A stretch of 64,000 bases of DNA, from NCBI RefSeq assembly GCF_007655135.1, contig NC_045127.1, positions 10,735,001-10,799,000 of the forward strand, in the 5' to 3' direction. The notes under the pieces were generated by a model. The model searched no databases. It saw only the letters and a list, made by a program, of their open reading frames with translations, and was not told where the DNA came from. Numbering within the stretch: position 1 is the stretch's first letter; every line of letters begins with the position of its first letter. This DNA comes from Punica granatum (lineage: Eukaryota; Streptophyta; Magnoliopsida; Myrtales; Lythraceae). The translations under genes were made by a program, and so were the position numbers. This document shows positions 1 to 11,621 of this stretch, in pieces.

Positions 1-391
1 TTCAAAACATACTATTAATCTACTTATAATTTTTATATTTCTTTTTTCAAAGATTTTTTATATATATATTTTGTTGTTCGAGTATTATAAATTTTAATAT
101 TATCAAATAATGGTTCATGTGCAATGCACGTGTAATTTTACTAGTATTACTTAAATAATCAGGCAATAGACACAATAATGTAACACTTGTGTGCTGACGA
201 ACAAAGCCACTCACACACTCTTTTCTTTTTCTTTCTTACCCCATACAATCAAATTAATTCCTCTATGATCTACAATATATAAAATAAACCCTAATAATAA
301 CACCAACATTAATTGAAGAATCAACATGACGCGATGATCATCACACGACATATACAAACCAAATCATGTGCAAGGGGGCCACCCTCTATCA
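1..391. other. AT-rich 3' flank of the CASPL1D-like gene
   Basis: No coding signal in either strand. AT-rich sequence with short poly-A/T runs. It lies downstream of the minus-strand CASP-like gene, so part of it (roughly 200-391) is probably its 3' UTR; no clear polyadenylation site was fixed. Confidence 0.4.
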
Positions 392-1973
392 CTAATTGGG
401 GATCTTCTTATAGAGAGAGAGTACGGAGAGAATGATGAGGATGACAAGGATGACGGAACCGAACAGCGACAGAGCGAGGGAAGCCGCCAGATGATCGCAG
501 AACGTATCATAAACCCCACAGATCTTGTTCCAGCGGACGTGGCTGTTGCCCTTAAGCCCGATATACCCGACTGCCCCGGCCGTGCCTGTTGCGGAGGCTA
601 CTATACCCAGCAATACCTGAGACATGATTCACACTTTCAGGAACCTCGCATAACAGTTGAGCGATGGCAGTTTGGAAGAAATAGTGAGAGGAATTGCTTT
701 ATTACTCACCACATCAACGATGAGGAGAAAAAGACGGCAGATCTTGGGGAGGACTGGTCTAAAGAGGGATAAAATTGATTCAAATCCCGTGATTAAGAAG
801 TGAAGTCCAGTCACTGACCATGCCACCACGAAATAGCTGCATGTATAAACCAAACCAAGACAAAATATTATACTTCCCCAAAACATACATTCATAGAAAA
901 AAAAAAGAAAAAATTTCGCATATATATATGGACCAATTATATATTAACATATTTATTAATCGTTGATTTTTTTTCAATGAAATATAGTAGAAATCGCAAC
1001 GAAAGATTCACCCAAAAAAAAGGGCCACGAATAACACATCAATTAATAATATTTTGGAACTGCTATATTTGTTTCCACTTCAATGTGCGAAATGAATAGT
1101 GTATAATGTATTTAATTTTCACAATTTGACATTCTTTTTTCGGTTATAAGGAATGTCCATAAGTTTAATACAATAAAATAAAAATCTTAATAACTAATAA
1201 ATAGACACTTACAGTCCCATTGAGTATCGAGCTTGGAATTTATGGGTGCTACACCCTCTTTGATTCGCAACTTGGTCTTTACATATCTGCTTTTGAAACA
1301 ATTTGTTACATCTAACGGTGTAGGTCAACTGTTGTTAGGACACCGGGAAGGGGGAAAAAATAATTTGGTGCATCAACACAAGATCCTCCAGAAACGATAC
1401 ACACACACACACACATGATTTCAGAGCTTTATATATATGCAGGTGGATGATTCTGAGAGGCTCTTTTTATTCTATTCCTTGGTTACTAAATAGACCATTA
1501 TGTGATTTTGAAATTTTCTATGATTAATTAGAAACCCGTCGAGTGAGTGTTAGCATTATGTGCTGATTAAAATTACGAACCTCGGGAAAAAAAAATTAAG
1601 AACCTTGACTAATGTTACACCAACCGCCATAATTATGTTAATCAACTTACATGAGAGCTGGAGACTGAGTGAACTTGGCCTCAACACGCTGCGACCCCTG
1701 CCCCGGCACCGGCACCGCCTCAGTCTGGTCACTGGTGGCTATCACAACCACTGCTGCCAATGCCGCTGCGAACACCAGCAGCCTGAGAATCCCATCCACC
1801 AGTATGCAGGTATTTATCGGTGGCGGTGGAGGTGGAGCCTCGCGCTCCGCTTTGGGAGGAGCCTCCCCCTCTGCCTCTGGTGGTGGCGCCTCAGCTGCCT
1901 CTGGTTCCAGCGGCGGCGGAGCTTCCTCCACCTTGCCAGCTTCCACGTCGACCGGCTTTTCAGTAGACGCCAT
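392..1973 (-). CDS. CASP-like membrane protein, CASPL1D type (3 exons)
   Basis: Four-pass plasma-membrane protein of the CASP-like (DUF588/MARVEL-related) family, relatives of the Casparian-strip scaffold proteins. Exons on the minus strand: 1973-1651, 836-710, 616-392. Donors are gtaagt and gtgagt, acceptors tgcag and ctcag; the joined frame gives 224 aa. The N-terminal ~60 residues are Pro/Glu/Ala-rich and cytosolic. TM1 is the [18 protein letters not shown] stretch, followed by an extracellular loop. Exon 2 starts IYFVVAW (TM2) and leads into TM3. Exon 3 carries the family hallmark [18 protein letters not shown], then HVRWNKIC and TM4 ending in a short basic tail. The order and wording match Arabidopsis CASPL1D1 as I remember it. 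Subfamily is confident; the specific role (junction scaffold, barrier or unknown) is not shown by sequence. The low-complexity N-terminus is longer than in Arabidopsis. Confidence 0.9.
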
Positions 1974-2049
1974 GACTACTACAAACTACACTTACCAATT
2001 ATAAATCTATAAGATGATGCTTAGTGGATAAATGAAAATAGTTAGCTGC

Positions 2050-2063
2050 ACATATATATAGAG
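2050..2063 (-). promoter_or_regulatory. Candidate TATA box of the CASPL1D-like gene
   Basis: On the minus strand this reads ctctatatatatgtg, about 80-90 bases before the start codon at 1973, a usual plant distance. Not experimentally anchored, and AT-rich surroundings make chance matches common. Confidence 0.4.
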
Positions 2064-2665
2064 TACATACATTTATGTACACATTTGTCTTTTTGTATGC
2101 TAATATTTTATATGAGTTTTTTCTAGGGGAAAATGGTTATAGAAGAGATATGGTGGATGATATGTTTGGGTTGGGGTTACGGGCACGACAAGACAAAGCC
2201 TTGTATTTAAATCGAAATAATCCTAAGTGTCTTCTTCTCTAATGATAGAATTGAGTTGGAAATTGATGTTTGACTATCGAGGGCTTACTTCTACTATACT
2301 CAGAAAGCCAGAAGGTTTTATGACTGATGACACCTAGAGATATATACGCATGCTTTAATTTATGGACATAATATGTTACGTATATCTGCTGTAACTCGTG
2401 ATAATGAAAAAAATTGTTTTTCATAAAGCATTAGACATACCATCCAATAGGTCAATTATATATCGTTTCTGAATAATCCAGGAGTGTGATGCATAAATGA
2501 ATTGGAGTAACATTTGAATGATGGAAGATATAAAATTATTGCTACAGCTAAGTTGTTTCATGACTCCAACACGAAAGTTGGCTAGTTGGGGCAACTGAGG
2601 TAAGAAGGAAAACAGGAAGAAAGACAATAACATAATTAAGCAAATTATTAAATCGCTAGTTGCAA

Positions 2666-2843
2666 ATTTTTTTTTTTGTGTACCCTGGTATCCAAAAGTC
2701 TAATGGGGTCTGACTAATCCAATCGGGAGATCGAGCATTAAAGGTTATTCTTCCTCCCAACAAGTGCGTTTTCCGGGATTCGAACTTGTGTTCTCTTTTT
2801 TACAGAGTGAGCTGTTTACCACTCAACCAACACTTTTGTTGGT
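2666..2843 (-). mobile_element. tRNA-derived SINE inserted in duplication copy 1
   Basis: Read on the minus strand it has an A-box-like TGGTTGAGTGGTAAACAGCT, a B box AGTTCGAATCCC and ends in a run of A. It is flanked by an 11 bp direct repeat gctagttgcaa (2655-2665 and 2844-2854). The second duplication copy has the unoccupied site (attgctagttgcaacaaat near 6951), so both borders are confirmed by an empty allele. Confidence 0.85.
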
Positions 2844-3414
2844 GCTAGTTGCAATTAATATAACGCCAAACCTAAACGTATGAAAGACCAGCAAATACTT
2901 AATTCCTTGTTCATTGTCTTTTGCAATTATCCATTCAATTCCAAATCTGATATCACCCTTTGAAAATCTCTCTGTGTGTGTATATATATATATCAAGTAT
3001 ATATTTTCGTGTGTATATACGTGCACATCGCGATCGAGGGTCCCTGCTAGAGTGAGAGAATTCCCCTTGTAAATCATTATAATTTGATTGGTTCATCAAC
3101 TTGCACTGATTGCATCTAAATTTTTTATCATTATATAATAAATTATCTCGGTAAGGTGGCCAACCCTTCATGAAATACAACACCTACCATTCCCCCAATA
3201 TGGTAGATCAGCCCTTTTGTTACATCATTTGGAAGAATAACTTGCTTTCATTTCTTTTCTACAAATTACAATATTTGATAAAGAATTAATTACCAAATAA
3301 ATGTGCATATACCAACATCAAGAGAGAATCTCATGGAATATATAGGATTAAATATATATTACTGCCGATTTCGAGATAGTTTGCATGGAAGTTTACACGC
3401 CAAAAGAAAGGAGA

Positions 3415-3555
3415 AAATTTTCCCCACCTCCGTTTGGATGGAAGAAAATGGAGGAAAATGAAAGAAAGATGAGGGAAAGTGTTGTATGAGAGTTTTTGAA
3501 AATTCTATACGACTCTCTTTCCTTCCCTACCTTTTCCTCCTATCCATGCGAGCTT
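3415..3555. mobile_element. Purine/pyrimidine foldback, MITE-like
   Basis: A purine-rich left half (around ggatggaagaaaatggagg) is mirrored by a pyrimidine-rich right half (ctttccttccctacc..cctcctatcc), giving an imperfect hairpin. The sequence is absent from the second duplication copy, so it was inserted in copy 1 or deleted from copy 2. The cctccgtttggatgg motif resembles ends of Tourist-type MITEs. Confidence 0.5.
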
Positions 3556-3740
3556 TAAAATTATTATCAACAAGAACACTGTATTTACTATATACAAGTT
3601 TTTCAACAATATGTGTTTTTTTCATCTTCACATATGTTCAATGAAATCATGGACCTATTAGTTTGAGACTAATTCTTGTCAAATATTTTGTTTTATCTCC
3701 ATAATATACGTACTAAATTTTTTTATGTGCACCACATAAT

Positions 3741-3862
3741 ATTCAAAAGTCTAATGGGCTCGACTAATCCAAATCGTGAATTTTCTCCATTAACAAAATT
3801 CGTACTCAAGATCTTGCTTAAGTGGAACATACCGAATCACCTAATTAAATTCTTTTGTTGTA
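3741..3862 (-). mobile_element. Degenerate SINE fragment (same family as 2666-2843)
   Basis: Contains the family's tail region: aaaagtctaatgggctcgactaatcc here versus aaaagtctaatggggtctgactaatcc at 2692. The B-box side is decayed (attcgtactcaagatc). It lies immediately after the end of duplication copy 1. Confidence 0.55.
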
Positions 3863-5422
3863 ATATTCATTAATTTTGAAAAGATATTTATGTTGCAGCT
3901 ATTTTCTTACTATTTGCCGACGTATGTCCTTATCTTTTTGTTGTAGGCTATGATAAAGGAAGAATAAGTATTAACAAAGAAACATACAAAGTTGGTTGGG
4001 AAATGATAGTATCAACCAAATTAATAAATAAAAATTACATACAAAGTAAATGAATATTTAGCTGAAAACAATATTCAAAATAACTAAGATGGGATGGAAC
4101 TTTTGTTGGACATTGCGGGAATATTTTTTACAGGATGTGAACCTCTTATCTATACATAAGAGATTTTCCCCTCCGCCAAAAATAAATAAACAAATAGATA
4201 AGAGAATTTCCCACTTCATTTCAATTCCTATGTGATGTCAATTCACAACTTCTTAGGAATTTAATTTAAATTCAAAAAATAAAGTGTTTAAAAATCGACT
4301 TACACGAAAAATCGTAGTATGAAATTAAGATCCGCACTTCTATATATAAGCTCATGCTGGAACCTTTTTTTTTTTAATAATCAAAATTTTTTAATTTCAC
4401 TTTGAGAGGCATAAATATTCTCTCTCATTTAAAAAATGACTCATGAAGATATTTCTTGAACATTATTGGATTTCTTTTATTGTTCTTTCAGCGAAGTCCA
4501 TTTTCTCAATTTAAATGAATACTTATCAGCAGTAATTAATAAGGCCGTAAAAAATCCGGGTCTAACCTTTAGGGAACTTATAATTTTACATTCTTATATA
4601 TCTTGTTGGTCAGCTCGCCATTAGAAACTTAAGTTTGATTAACTACTTGGATAAAAATATGATTTTATACAATGAAAATAGAGAAAACTCGAGTTTGCCA
4701 AATCAAAACTTAAACTAATTTATTGTCACTTTTTATTCTAACTAAAGAGTAATTAACTACATCTTACAATTTACTCAGACTTATAGAGGGTAATACTTTT
4801 AAAAAGATTGGAGTATCAATCAATTATAAATTTGATATATATAAAAGCTTAGCAACGATGTTATGGGAGCTCCATTGGCTAATTTTCAGCTTATGACTGA
4901 TAGTCTTTTCAACTACTAAGAGAATTTAACTTTAAATGAGATATTCATGTATTTTCCCATTTTTATATTAATACTCTATAGTATATTGTCTCTAATCTAC
5001 TTATATAGAATACTGAGAAGACATTTTCTACATTCAATGTAAGCAGGATATCTAGAAGTTTCCTCGATTATTGAATAGAACTTCTTGCAACAAGTGATTT
5101 TTTCCAAATTCAATATTTTAAACATCCTATAAATAGAAGATTTGAGAATTTATTTTATGCATCATTTTTTTATTCAATGTAGTTCTTCCAACACTCTAAT
5201 CCTACAGGATATCTACTACTCTATGTGTATATCAAATATACACTCTACATGATTATTATCTCTCAATATATATGCTATTCGCATTTTCATAAGAATAGAG
5301 AACCATCTGCTTATCAACATGATTTTCTTTTGTTTAACTCTCGCTCATAATTTGTAATGTCTATATGTTAGAATAAAAAACTTTTGTTATGATTTTTTTT
5401 ATCTATGGTAATCGTAGTGTTA
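3863..5422. other. AT-rich intergenic DNA
   Basis: No open frame with codon-like structure and no recognisable transposon ends. Only short low-complexity tracts are visible. Confidence 0.5.
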
Positions 5423-5602
5423 TATATATTGATATCCTAATTCTCTTATGAAAAGCAATTTATGTTAGAACTCCATGTATTTTTATATCTATTGATATCC
5501 TAATTCTCTCATTAAAAGCAATTTATGTTAGAACTCCATGTATTTTTATATCTATTGATATCCTAATTCTCTTATGAAAAGCAATTTATGTTAGAACCCC
5601 AT
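5423..5602. repeat. 63 bp tandem repeat, ~2.9 units
   Basis: The unit, marked by gatatcctaattctc, recurs at 5431, 5494 and 5557 with an exact 63-base period. Units continue through aaaagcaatttatgttagaac. Differences between units are few, suggesting a recent local expansion. Confidence 0.85.
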
Positions 5603-6600
5603 GTAACGAACGGGTAAAACACTAGGTAATTTAAAACTTCCATTTATTCTCAGCAAAATTGATGTTTGGAAAGTGCCGATGGGAGAAGACGTAAATAGAG
5701 CCGAAGGGGTGTATTTTGAGACTTAACTTTTACTTTGCAATAATTATTTGTACATATTAACATATAGAAATGCATAAAAATATTTTCTAAATACTATATT
5801 CAATTATTATGATTCTATGATTCGACTTTCATTAGTATGTATATTTCATAGTGATGATTTATTTTGTGCTTTTACTCAAATCCCATCTTACGTTTTAGAA
5901 TCTCTTCTAGGAATGTGAAGCTAATTGCAGATTATGATTTTTCATGTAATTCAATTTTTAAAATTTTAGTTTTTGCATTTAGATTAAATTTCTAAGAAGT
6001 TCTGAATTGTGGTCACATGGGACTTGGGATGAAGTGAGAAAATCTCGCGTTTGTGCCATGATTACCATCTATGGGTGTTGCACGTAACCTTTGAGGGCAA
6101 AATAGAAGAGTAAAGATAAAAGTCAGGAGGACAATGAAGCGTTTAATGGCCCAGCATTCTTAATTCGTCCACACTCACACGTGTCTATATCTCTTCTTTT
6201 GCAGGAAATTCTTTTTTTCCTCGGGATTAATGCGGATTTCATTCAATATTCAGAAAGATATATGCATGCTCAAGAAAATTGTGAGACCATAGGTGGGACC
6301 TCCAAGGTTACCACAAGGAAAATAAAGCGTCAAAACTCCCATTAAATAAACAGTACTATAACATGCAATAGACCAAAACCTTCTGTCAGCCACAAGAATC
6401 TCCAGTGAGGACTGCGCGGAGAGGGTATTCAGGTCCGCTAATCCTATTTTGCCTTAGGAATCTAATTCAGAACTTCGAAGGAAATTTGTGTCAGAGCTAA
6501 ATATTAGGATTCTGAGCGCATCTCAGCGCTATTGGGCTGAGGAAGATTGGAGAGGAAGAAATTTCCAAAGAATGCATGTATATGAAGAAGTAGCATTTCT
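5603..6600. other. Intergenic DNA between the duplication copies
   Basis: No gene recognised. The stretch 6380-6560 is less AT-rich than its surroundings but has no coding frame I can support. Confidence 0.4.
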
Positions 6601-7910
6601 CAAATTGATATATACGCATGCTTTAATTTATTGACATATTATCTTACATATCTGTGCTGAATCGTGATAATTAACAAATTGGTTTTCATGAGCATTATTA
6701 GACATACCACCCAATAGGTTATTAATTATATATATCGCGTGATTTTGGGTCGAAGACTTGTTTCTTAATAATTTGGACTAACATGATTGATGGAAGACAG
6801 TTTATATTATTGCGGTAGCTTAGTTGTTTCATAACGTAAACCCGAAAGTAGGTAAGTTGGGGCACCTGGGAAAAAAAAACAGAAAAAATAAAAAGACAAT
6901 AACATAAGTAACCAAATTATTAGATTGCCATTCACCAAAAAAAAAAACCAATTGCTAGTTGCAACAAATGTAAACGTATCAAAGACAAGCAAGTACTTAA
7001 TTACTGGTTTCATCGTCTTTTGCAATTATCCATTAAATTCCAAATCTGTTATCACCCTTTGAAAATCTGTCTCTCTCTCTTTCTGTATATATATGAAGTG
7101 CATAGTTTGGGTATATATGTGCACATCATGATCAAGGGTCCCTCCGAGAGTGAGAAAATTCCCCTTGTAAATCTTTTCAATTTGTTTGGTTCATCAACCT
7201 CCGGTGATTGCAGCTAATTTCTCTATCATTATATAATAAATTATCTCAGTAAGGTGGCCAACCCTTTCATGAAATATAACACCTACCATTCCCTTAACAT
7301 GGTAGATCAACCCTTTATTATGTCAATTGGAAGAACGACTTTGCTTTCATTTATTTTCTACAAATGATAATATTTAACAAAGAATTAATCATCAAAATAA
7401 TTTTCATATACCAACATCGAGATAGAGTCTCATCGATTATATAGAATTAATATATATTAATATTACCGTCAATTTCGAGATAGTTCATCAAAGTTTAGTA
7501 GTGTGATTACGCGCAGAGAGAAAAGTGAGTTTCCCTAAAGCTATTATCGACAAACTGTAACGGGTTTGGCCTAGTGGTTAAGGAGGAGTTCAAGTTTCCA
7601 CCGGATCCCGGGTTCGAAACCCCTTGTCGCCACTATATCGCCTTTGCTGTGATTACTAGCTCAATGCGTCGTCGGGGTTTCATGGAGTCCTGGAGATTAG
7701 TTAGGCAAAACCTGGACACCCTAGATTAGCAAAAAAAAAAAAAAGCTACTGTCGACAAAAGAGCACTGTATTTACTATATTATTGCTAGGTTTCAGTAAT
7801 ATATGCTTCTTCATCTTTATCTCTTATATGAATAATAAAATCATTGACCTACTGGTTGAGACTAATATCGTCAAATATTTTTTTTATCTCCATAATATAC
7901 GTACTAATTA
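6600..7910 (+). repeat. Segmental duplication, copy 2
   Basis: Partner of 2330-3720 in direct orientation. It keeps the empty site of the copy 1 SINE and has gained its own SINE at 7555-7741. Its right end is followed within about 30 bases by the truncated edge of a gypsy element. Confidence 0.8.
7555..7741 (+). mobile_element. tRNA-derived SINE inserted in duplication copy 2
   Basis: Has an A-box-like TGGCCTAGTGGTTAAGG, a B box GGTTCGAAACCCC and a 3' tail of about 14 A. An 18 bp target duplication flanks it: aaagctattatcgacaaa (7537-7554) and aaagctactgtcgacaaa (7742-7759), 16 of 18 identical. Copy 1 at ~3552-3572 shows the unoccupied site (attattatcaacaagaacac). This family differs from the SINE at 2666-2843. 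Confidence 0.88.
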
Positions 7911-7944
7911 TATGTACTGGTTGAGAAAAGTGAGTTTCCTTACC

Positions 7945-8950
7945 TCTGAATTTGACGAGAGCGACTCTTACAGCTCGCTGACCTCGAGATAGATGTAAAG
8001 AGTCAACCCTACATCAGGCTTAGCAGGTGGGAGCAAGGAAGCAAGATACCTTTTAAATTCTTGGAACGCTTCTTCACATTCCTAAGCCCACTCAAAAGCC
8101 TAGTCTCTTTTAGTTCCCTTCAGCGTCTTGAAGAAAGGCGGGCATCTATCTCTTGATCTCACGAGGAAGCAACCAATCTCCCAATAAGTCTCTAGATGTC
8201 CTTTATGTTGGATGGTGAGGGCACGTCGAGAATGGCTGACACCTTCTCAAGATTGGCTTCAATCCCCTCTGGGTGATCTTGTACCCCAAGAATTTTTCCG
8301 ATTGGACTCCAAAGATACACTTAGTGGGGTTTAGCTTCATGTCGTACTTCTTGAGGATGCGAAAAATTTCTTCTAGGTCGCTCACATGGTCCCCCGCTTT
8401 TACAGACTTTAAGATCATACTGTCCACATAAGCCTCCACATTCTTGCCTACGTGGTGGGTGAACATGGCTCTCACTAGCCTCTAGTAAGTTGCTCCTGCA
8501 TTTATCAGCCCAAAGGGCATCACCTTATAACAGTAAATGCCCTCGAGTGCAAAGAAGGCTGCGTGACGCTCATCCATTTCTGATTGTAACCAGAATAGGC
8601 ATCCATGAAGCTAAGGAGCTGATGTCTCGCAGTCACATCAACCATCTAGTCGATTCAGGGGAGTGGGTAAGTGTCTTTAGGGCAAGTTTTGTTGAGATCT
8701 GTGTAATCGATGCACATTCTCCACTTGCCATTCGCTTTCTTGACTAGCACTACATTCGCTACCCACTCCTGAAATCTCAGTTTCTTGATAAAGCCTGCGT
8801 CAAGTAGCTTCTCGACTTCTTGCTTGACAACGGTTCTTCTCTGTTCGGAGAGGGGCCACTTTTTTTGCTAGATTGGGACTACATCATTTCTTATCCCCAA
8901 CTTGTGAGTGATGAGGCGAGGGTCAATGCTTGGCATGTCAGACAACTTCG
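7945..8950 (-). pseudogene. gypsy reverse transcriptase with start of RNase H, broken
   Basis: Polymerase domain that would copy the element's RNA. Readable pieces in several frames include VLVKKANGKWRMCIDYTDLN (near 8740), then the strand after the active site AYVDSMILKS (near 8420), where the usual YVDD is changed to YVDS, and LNPTKCIFGVQSEKFLGY. Downstream (8130-7945) are remnants of the connection/RNase H start, such as AFQEFKRYLAS. Multiple in-frame stops interrupt it. No integrase follows. Confidence 0.8.
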
Positions 8951-9316
8951 AGGCGAACACATCAATGTTCTTCTCGAGGAATTGGAGTAGATTTCATTTC
9001 TAAGGTTGGGGCAATTGGGAGCCTACTCGGATTACTCGTCCTCCAGCCTAGGTTTCCTCACAAATTTCCTCGACTGGGGAGAATCACTCAACATTTGATT
9101 CCATACACAAGTCACACTCCCCTTCGATAACTTGGGTAGGTTGGGCTAAGTTTTTCCCTTTTATAAAAGCGAGGTAGCAGCTCCTTGCAATAGACTAGTC
9201 TCCACACACTTCTTCCACACCAGAGTCTATCGGGAACTTCATTTTAAGGTAAAAGTCGACGTGACAACTTGTATTGCTTTAAGCGTTGGGCACCCGATGA
9301 TCGCATTGTAAGCTCA

Positions 9317-9833
9317 CTATATATCAACCACTAGGAAGTCAACCACCTTGTTCACTTTCTTGGGGCTTTTTCCAAAAGAAACTTGGAGGGAGATCATCCC
9401 AAAGGGTTCCGCTGTACTTCCCGTGAAGCCGACCAGAGGAGAGCAGACGGGCTTCAAGTTTTCCTCTCTTAACTGTCTTTTTACAAACGCTGCACGAAAA
9501 AGGATGTCTGCGGAGCTCCTGTTGTCAATTAAGATCCTCTTGGTGTTGTACGCGCCAATTTGGGCAGTGATAAAACGCGTCGTCATGAGAGAAACGCACA
9601 TGCTTGGTATCAACTTCATAGAAGCTAACACGTTGCCTATTATAATAGTCACGGTTCCTCTTCCATCTTGCCTCTATACTAAGGGTCTGTCTTGCATATA
9701 CTTTCCGTGCAGAAGAAGAATCTCCTTCGGCTGCAGGTTCTCTAGCAATGATATTATTAACTCCACTAGGAGTTGATTTCTGCTTGGGAGTCCTGTCACG
9801 AGTCCCCCACGAGTTTAACTGGTCTCTCTGCAC
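9317..9833 (-). pseudogene. gypsy aspartic protease region, broken
   Basis: Contains the retroviral-type protease signature as LIDNRSSADILF near 9540, where most plant gypsy copies have a Gly after DN; this change probably kills activity. The following GFTGSTAEPFG and VDFLVVDI strands fit the protease fold. The upstream half (9833-9525) is in a different frame, showing a frameshift. Confidence 0.75.
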
Positions 9834-9939
9834 TCTGTAGTCTCTTCGGGCTTGTCGCTTGTATTCCTTGGGAGGACTTTGACATCTCTTAGTGCTTGGA
9901 GGGCTAAGTGAACGCTTATTGGAGTCCCCTGTGGTCGGG

Positions 9940-11586
9940 CCATTTTGCCTAGACGAAGTCTTTAAGATGCCTCGCCCGGATTAGCTTCTCAATGTCCATT
10001 TTTAGCGTCCTGCAATCTTCAGTATCATGACCATTCACCTTATGATAGCGGCAATACTTGTTGGTTTCATTACCTTTGGGCTTTCCTGGTACAAGCGTAG
10101 GGAACTTCTACAGGTGCAAAAGCGCGATCTCGTTCATCACCACTGTACAAGGCGCATTTAGCGAAGTGAATTGCTTTTCAGATCCCTTAGTAGAAGTCTA
10201 GTTTCTATGGGCCTTTTGGCCTTCTTGAGTAGTTCCCTTCCTCCTTTCCCCTGCTTTTTCTTTCCCTTTCTTTAGTCTGTTGAGTGACTCCTCAACAAAC
10301 ATGTATCTCTAAGCAACAACAGTCATCTGAAGGAAATCCTCAAGAGGGGTTGTCAATAGAGCCTTAATCAGGTCCTCATTACGAAGGCCTCTTTGGAATG
10401 CATACATCATCTCAACTTGGGTTGAACCTTCAATCTCGATGGCTGCCCTTAGAAAGCGTTTGCACTAGTCGCGTAGGCTCTTTTTCTCCGCATGTTCGAC
10501 GTTGAATATCTCCAACTTGCTTTTCCTCACTTTCCTTGTTTCCGCAAATCGCTCGAGAAAAGCATCTTTCAGTTGCTTAAAGCTCCGGATGCTTCTTGGG
10601 GGAAGCGAATGAAACCAGGTGCTTGCAATGCCTTTTAAAGTTGCCGGGAAAAGCAAGCACTTGATCTCGACGGTAGCATTCCTTCCCAAAAAGTGAGGTG
10701 GTGCGGTTTCTCACGTGTTCTGTTGGGTTATCTTTCTTGTCAAACCAAGCAATGGGTGGGATGATAAATTTCCTTGGGATCATTGTTTCCCTTACTTTAG
10801 GGGTGCAAGGCGAGTCACTGTTTTCATCAACTGTATGTAGGCCCCTTTGTTTCCTTTCGACTTCCTGGAGTGAACATGCTTGTTCCTTGACTAGTTTCGT
10901 GACGTCTTCAGGAGTGAAGAGCGATGCAATTGGCACGGCAGTCACGCCGGGTGTTCTAATAAGCCGACTTCCTTACTGAACTGTCGATATTGTTCCAACC
11001 ATCATCTGGCGCGGCAAATCTTCTTTACTCTCAAAATCTTCAATATCTTCATAACTGGGTTCAAAACTATAAGGGGAAAGATTTTCAAAGACCATGGGAC
11101 GTTTGCCTACAGCGCGGGAGGCTAGGTCCCGGTGGTCCTATCGTAATTTCCTTGGGGGCTAGCCACCAGTACTTCAGGGGGGCGATATTCCATCCCCGTA
11201 GCACGACTGGGTTTGCGAACAACCTTCGACTGGTGGCCAAGGTGGATGTGGATCCCCAAGTGGCGATTGATTCGTCATGGTGGATGTGCTTCCAGCTATC
11301 CGATTAGCCTCCCTGGTGATGATTCCAAAAACCATATTACGAACTTCCTCTGGCTGGGAGGCCAAGTACGTTTGGTCAAGGTCAACTTCCTCCACCAGGT
11401 CAACTACAGTAGTAGGACCGGGCTCAGGGGGCAAGGTGTCAACGGGGGTGGATTTTGCTCTTCACTTCCTCTGCGGTTTTCAGAAGCAGTGGGATCACCA
11501 GTTCTCCATGTTTTGCGGGTTTTCGAGGAGCTGGGGTCTCCAGGCTCCCGGATCACCAAAGCCTTACTCCTTCTTGTCTCCACCAT
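9940..11586 (-). pseudogene. gypsy gag polyprotein, broken
   Basis: Nucleocapsid/capsid polyprotein. Start is probably MVETRRSKAL at 11586, right behind the primer-binding motif. The central retrotransposon-gag segment reads ATLKGIASTWFHSLPP and LKDAFLERFAETRKV (10640-10500). A zinc-knuckle-type C-terminus reads YCRYHKVNGHDTEDCRTLK near 10050-10000. Frameshifts at about 10600 and 11200 and stops (for example near 10470) break it. Confidence 0.75.
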
Positions 11587-11603
11587 GACCTTTTGTCTCA
11601 TTT

Positions 11604-11621
11604 CCCACAGACGGCGCCAAA
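11604..11621 (-). other. Primer-binding-site motif of the gypsy element
   Basis: On the minus strand the sequence TTTGGCGCCGTCTGTGGG follows the LTR end CA and precedes gag. This motif directly after a 5' LTR is common in plant Ty3/gypsy elements. The exact tRNA partner was not determined. Confidence 0.65.

Larger units (their letters stand above)
2330..3720 (+). repeat. Segmental duplication, copy 1
   Basis: This segment matches 6600-7910 in the same orientation. Shared anchors include gatatatacgcatgctttaa (2339 / 6606), the accattccc stretch with flanks (3188 / 7286) and ctccataatatacgtacta (3699 / 7890). Copies differ by many substitutions and small indels, so the duplication is old. Copy 1 contains a SINE at 2666-2843 and a purine-rich foldback at ~3415-3555 that copy 2 lacks. 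No coding potential is seen. Confidence 0.8.

Noticed and set aside
368..772. 134-codon plus frame opposite the CASPL1D-like gene
   Set aside because: It is the antisense shadow of exons 2 and 3, whose minus-strand reading has the family motifs and correct splice sites.
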